64,000 nt of DNA, from NCBI GenBank assembly GCA_031422555.1, contig JANPLZ010000075.1, forward strand, positions 1 to 64,000, given 5' to 3'. The stretch is from JANNAT01 sp031422555. Its GTDB lineage: Bacteria; Pseudomonadota; Alphaproteobacteria; Rhodobacterales; Rhodobacteraceae. Numbering within the stretch: position 1 is the first letter of the stretch; the number at the start of each line of letters is the position of its first letter. The translations under genes were made by a program, and so were the position numbers. The notes under the pieces were generated by a model. That model was given only the letters and a program-made list of their open reading frames with translations. It did no database searches and was not told the origin of the DNA. Shown here one piece after another: positions 62,601 through 64,000 of this stretch.

Positions 62601-63727
62601 CGGCTGAAATCAACATGACGCTGTCGGAAATACACTACGAGTTGAACAAGGTGCCGTTTTCGCTGGCCGAAGTGCTGCGCGGGGTCAACCTTGCCCGAAA
62701 TGCCGGGGGCGACAGCACCTCGCTGGCCAAGATCTACATGGGCATGGCGCTGATTTCGCGTGCCTTGCCTTGGGCGTTAGATGGCAACGATCTGCAGGAA
62801 AAATCCATCGCCATGGCCGAACGTCTGGGCGATATGACAACGATTTCGTGGGTTTACATGGCCTCTGGCGTGTTCGAGATGGGCAAATGCGGCTGGACAA
62901 CCGGAGAGGCGCATTTCAGCCGCTCGATGCAGGTGGCCGACCTGTGCGGCGAGCGGAAGAATTGGGAAACCTCGATGTCGTCGCTGGGCAACCTCAAGCG
63001 GGTCGAGGGGTTGTTTGAACAGGCAAAAGCCTGCAGCGACGCCACTTTGGTGGCGGCAAGGGACCGCGACATCAGCCATTCCATCGCGTGGTCGCACAAC
63101 GGCCGCTTGCGCGACCTGATGTGCCTGAACCGGCTGGACGAGGCCCGCGACGATTGCCGGATTTTGCACGCCATCCTGAATGACCCGAAGAAAAAGGGCG
63201 ATACCAACGACAATTCCAACGTGGTCGATGGCTATGCTCGGGCCTTGCTGGGGCTGGTTGATGGCGATCTGGCGCAGGCGCGGACGGGGTTGAACGACGC
63301 CATCGCCGTTGTGCGCGGCATGAGCCGCCCGCAGGTTTACATGGTGCAGAATGTCAGTTTTCTGTGCGATGCGGTCTGGAATTTGTGGCGGCGCACTGGC
63401 GATCCATCCTTGTTGGCGCACAGCGCCGTGGTGGCCAAAAGCGGTGCCCGGATGGCGCGGCAATACCGGGCGGGCAAACCGTCGGCCGAACTGGCGGCGG
63501 GCGATGCGGCGTGGTATCGTGGCAAGCCCAAAGAGGCGACCCGGCATTGGCTGGCATCGGCAGCGGCGGCAGCCGAGCGGGGCATGCGTTACAATCAGGC
63601 CCAGGCCCTCTTTCGGTTGGGTGAGCTTGATCTGCTGCCCGCAGATCAAGGTGGCCCTGACTTGGCCACGCTTCTGGCGCAGCTGGGCATCGCGCGCCCG
63701 TTGATCTGGTCGATTGCCGCCGCTTGA
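59654..63727 (+). CDS. Soluble-adenylyl-cyclase-like tandem cyclase with ATPase and TPR domains
   Basis: A 1357-residue cytoplasmic protein. Cyclase domain 1 (about 48-230) has both metal Asp: Asp56 in CADIAGFS and Asp106 in QFSGDAV. Cyclase domain 2 (about 270-440) lacks the first Asp (FARLEGF) but keeps GVTGGKVFAGLVGSGGHMEY and TVIGDAVNRAAALSSR. An AAA+/NACHT-like ATPase follows (about 450-800) with P-loop GEAGLGKSRLA and Walker B VLIVDDAHWFD. The C-terminus is helical TPR-like to the end. Two cyclase domains then ATPase and TPR is the plan of soluble adenylyl cyclase (ADCY10). Most bacterial relatives have only one cyclase domain. GGGGGA precedes the ATG. Confidence 0.92.
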   Translation: MFAPAGSDNTARSTAAQAGIQALVISPIVANVILANTHRKTKDFAVAVPAIVLCADIAGFSVAGAALTRSEERGAEELRSIVSTVFDRVTEAIQAAGGQVLQFSGDAVTAAWPTGRDPVLQTIRAIAAGLALQEACRSLSVAGMVGLKLRVSLAEGPVWIAHLAKDALAPQTVICGEVFGGFRGQTGFSKGVFLAEPLWTQVAADLQARASVVSQPGGIRVLALDAISPAPKPVPSIAPDQAALLAGYVPGFLRDLLDGTLTDWLAEFRSSYILFARLEGFGFCGEADLPALAVLAAGIDRAIETNGGLRLKLATDDKGLVLMAAWGLQSRSFEDNADRALAAAALVHQAAQAAGLGASIGVTGGKVFAGLVGSGGHMEYTVIGDAVNRAAALSSRAAGQTRVDDHTRQAAVRRFHFVKAGVFPLKGQDAAAQYIVTGEALGQDAQKGEMVGRDTERARMDDLVAQVQQSTAPGVLHIVGEAGLGKSRLAGHLQSRLDAAGIPSLRLNADSLRRTTGFYPWRQLIAAVAGADLQADGLQALLGHDPAVAALLPLLSPVLRTEISDTVVTASLFGGGRAEKTQSVILALLERLIAPTPQVLIVDDAHWFDSASWQLLERFSRAFPTITITIVSRPLDRDALPFEARRLLDRTDADVIRLEPFSREGSAALINAALGTIESAPTIVDLIFSHAEGHPLFTNALALSLRDRGLLRVEAGYAHLGMGERSLSQIAFPDGVEGVVAERIAGLTPAQQMTLKVAAVLGRTFDLELLARLHPGGLSADVLATEIAAAGRAGLVEPVRETPGRHRFHHAIISDTAYKLLVSDQRRSLHAHAADLLNRREAAAGYPAASLALMAHHYEQAHLHKQAVDFLSRAAHSARSGYNNAEVVDFLTRALRLVEATPGLADAVTRGHWNHKIADALKALGHYKRASDFLFESARLLDRAPPRSTRGALVRTIGGYAGYRLRPHRAPRPADQRDAMIAAAEINMTLSEIHYELNKVPFSLAEVLRGVNLARNAGGDSTSLAKIYMGMALISRALPWALDGNDLQEKSIAMAERLGDMTTISWVYMASGVFEMGKCGWTTGEAHFSRSMQVADLCGERKNWETSMSSLGNLKRVEGLFEQAKACSDATLVAARDRDISHSIAWSHNGRLRDLMCLNRLDEARDDCRILHAILNDPKKKGDTNDNSNVVDGYARALLGLVDGDLAQARTGLNDAIAVVRGMSRPQVYMVQNVSFLCDAVWNLWRRTGDPSLLAHSAVVAKSGARMARQYRAGKPSAELAAGDAAWYRGKPKEATRHWLASAAAAAERGMRYNQAQALFRLGELDLLPADQGGPDLATLLAQLGIARPLIWSIAAA

Positions 63728-63736
63728 ACTGCGGCG
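63718..63736. terminator. Small hairpin between convergent stops
   Basis: CGCCGC (63718-63723) and GCGGCG (63731-63736) form a 6-bp stem with a 7-nt loop. It overlaps the stop of the cyclase gene, and no T-run follows, so terminator function is tentative. Confidence 0.35.
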
Positions 63737-64000
63737 CTAAAGTTCGGCGTCACTCAGAAGCCGCGTCGTCGTCAGCAGCCGTTTGGCCAAAACCGAGGCC
63801 AGAGTCCGGTGAAACTGTGCGGCGGCGGCGGCATCGTTGCGCTCCATCAGGGCAAGTGCCGATGCGTCGATGCGCATGGCTGTGCTGGCGATTTCAGCCG
63901 TCAGCGTTGCCGTGCGCTCTACCCCGGCATAGTAGGCGATCTCGCCGACGATGGCGCCGGGCAGAAACCGGCTGACGATGCGGTTGGCCTGATTGCGGTC
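63737..64000 (-). CDS. C-terminal fragment with a cyclic-nucleotide-binding domain
   Basis: The gene enters from the right edge and ends in TAG at 63739-63737; 87 residues are visible. IVGEIAYYAGVERTATLTAE matches the phosphate-binding cassette of cNMP-binding domains (GE-x2-x4-RTAT), with the Glu and Arg that hold cAMP. The tail DASALALMERNDAAAAAQFH and LASVLAKRLLTTTRLL resembles the C-terminus of SulP/SLC26 anion transporters that end in STAS plus cNMP domains. That identity is inference; only the cNMP domain is seen. It is convergent with the cyclase gene. Confidence 0.85.
   Translation of the reverse strand, partial: DRNQANRIVSRFLPGAIVGEIAYYAGVERTATLTAEIASTAMRIDASALALMERNDAAAAAQFHRTLASVLAKRLLTTTRLLSDAEL

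Overview
The window is a 64 kb piece of a GC-rich alphaproteobacterial chromosome, most likely from the Rhodobacterales (Roseobacter/Paracoccus-like). The evidence is a ccoNOQP cbb3 oxidase operon, a DUF3572 gene divergent from a PleD-type response regulator, the run hisD / UPF0262 / phosphatase / infA / maf / short RNase E/G / yacG / tRNA-Phe, and EcfG-type (GGAAC-N16-CGTT) promoters. Core genes (metG, infA, hisD, hom, recJ, two tRNAs) indicate chromosome rather than plasmid. I see no insertion sequence, prophage or CRISPR array.

Left end (0-14 kb): the tail of a GGDEF protein, then a stress and signalling block. It holds a large-subunit catalase with a small Lys/Ala-rich partner, a CheB-CheR-PAS-HWE kinase with a single-domain response regulator, two PRC-barrel proteins, an FAD-dependent oxidoreductase, a PHB-depolymerase-like esterase with a ribbon-helix-helix regulator, and galU. 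Three promoters with identical GGAAC-N16-CGTT geometry lie before the catalase unit, the exported PRC-barrel gene, and the small gene coupled to the cyclic glucan synthase. This suggests one general-stress regulon.

14-23 kb: a 2808-residue cyclic beta-1,2-glucan synthase (NdvB/ChvB type), translationally coupled to a 64-residue protein. 23-30 kb: a tightly overlapped cbb3 oxidase operon on the minus strand (ccoN-O-Q-P, a 60-residue membrane protein, a DUF2189 protein, ccoI, ccoS). ccoG and ccoH are missing from their usual place.

30-45 kb: tRNA-Glu, recJ, glpX, hom, a lipoprotein, an MttB-family methyltransferase, a HAD phosphatase and DUF3572, then pleD. Next is a sigma factor / membrane protein / CpxP-like / EF-hand cluster, DUF983, a NUDIX hydrolase, and a fatty acid desaturase divergent from an HTH regulator.

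45-55 kb: two probable lipoproteins, a YceI/cytochrome b561 pair, metG, and the hisD-to-yacG run ending in tRNA-Phe.

Right end (55-64 kb): an arsenic locus. It encodes an ArsR-ArsC fusion with a 24-bp palindrome over its own start codon, a GAPDH and ArsJ, together an arsenate-export route. A SAM methyltransferase follows, then a 1357-residue tandem-cyclase/ATPase protein with the domain plan of soluble adenylyl cyclase. It is convergent with a truncated gene whose C-terminus is a cyclic-nucleotide-binding domain, so a cAMP producer and a probable cAMP effector are neighbours.
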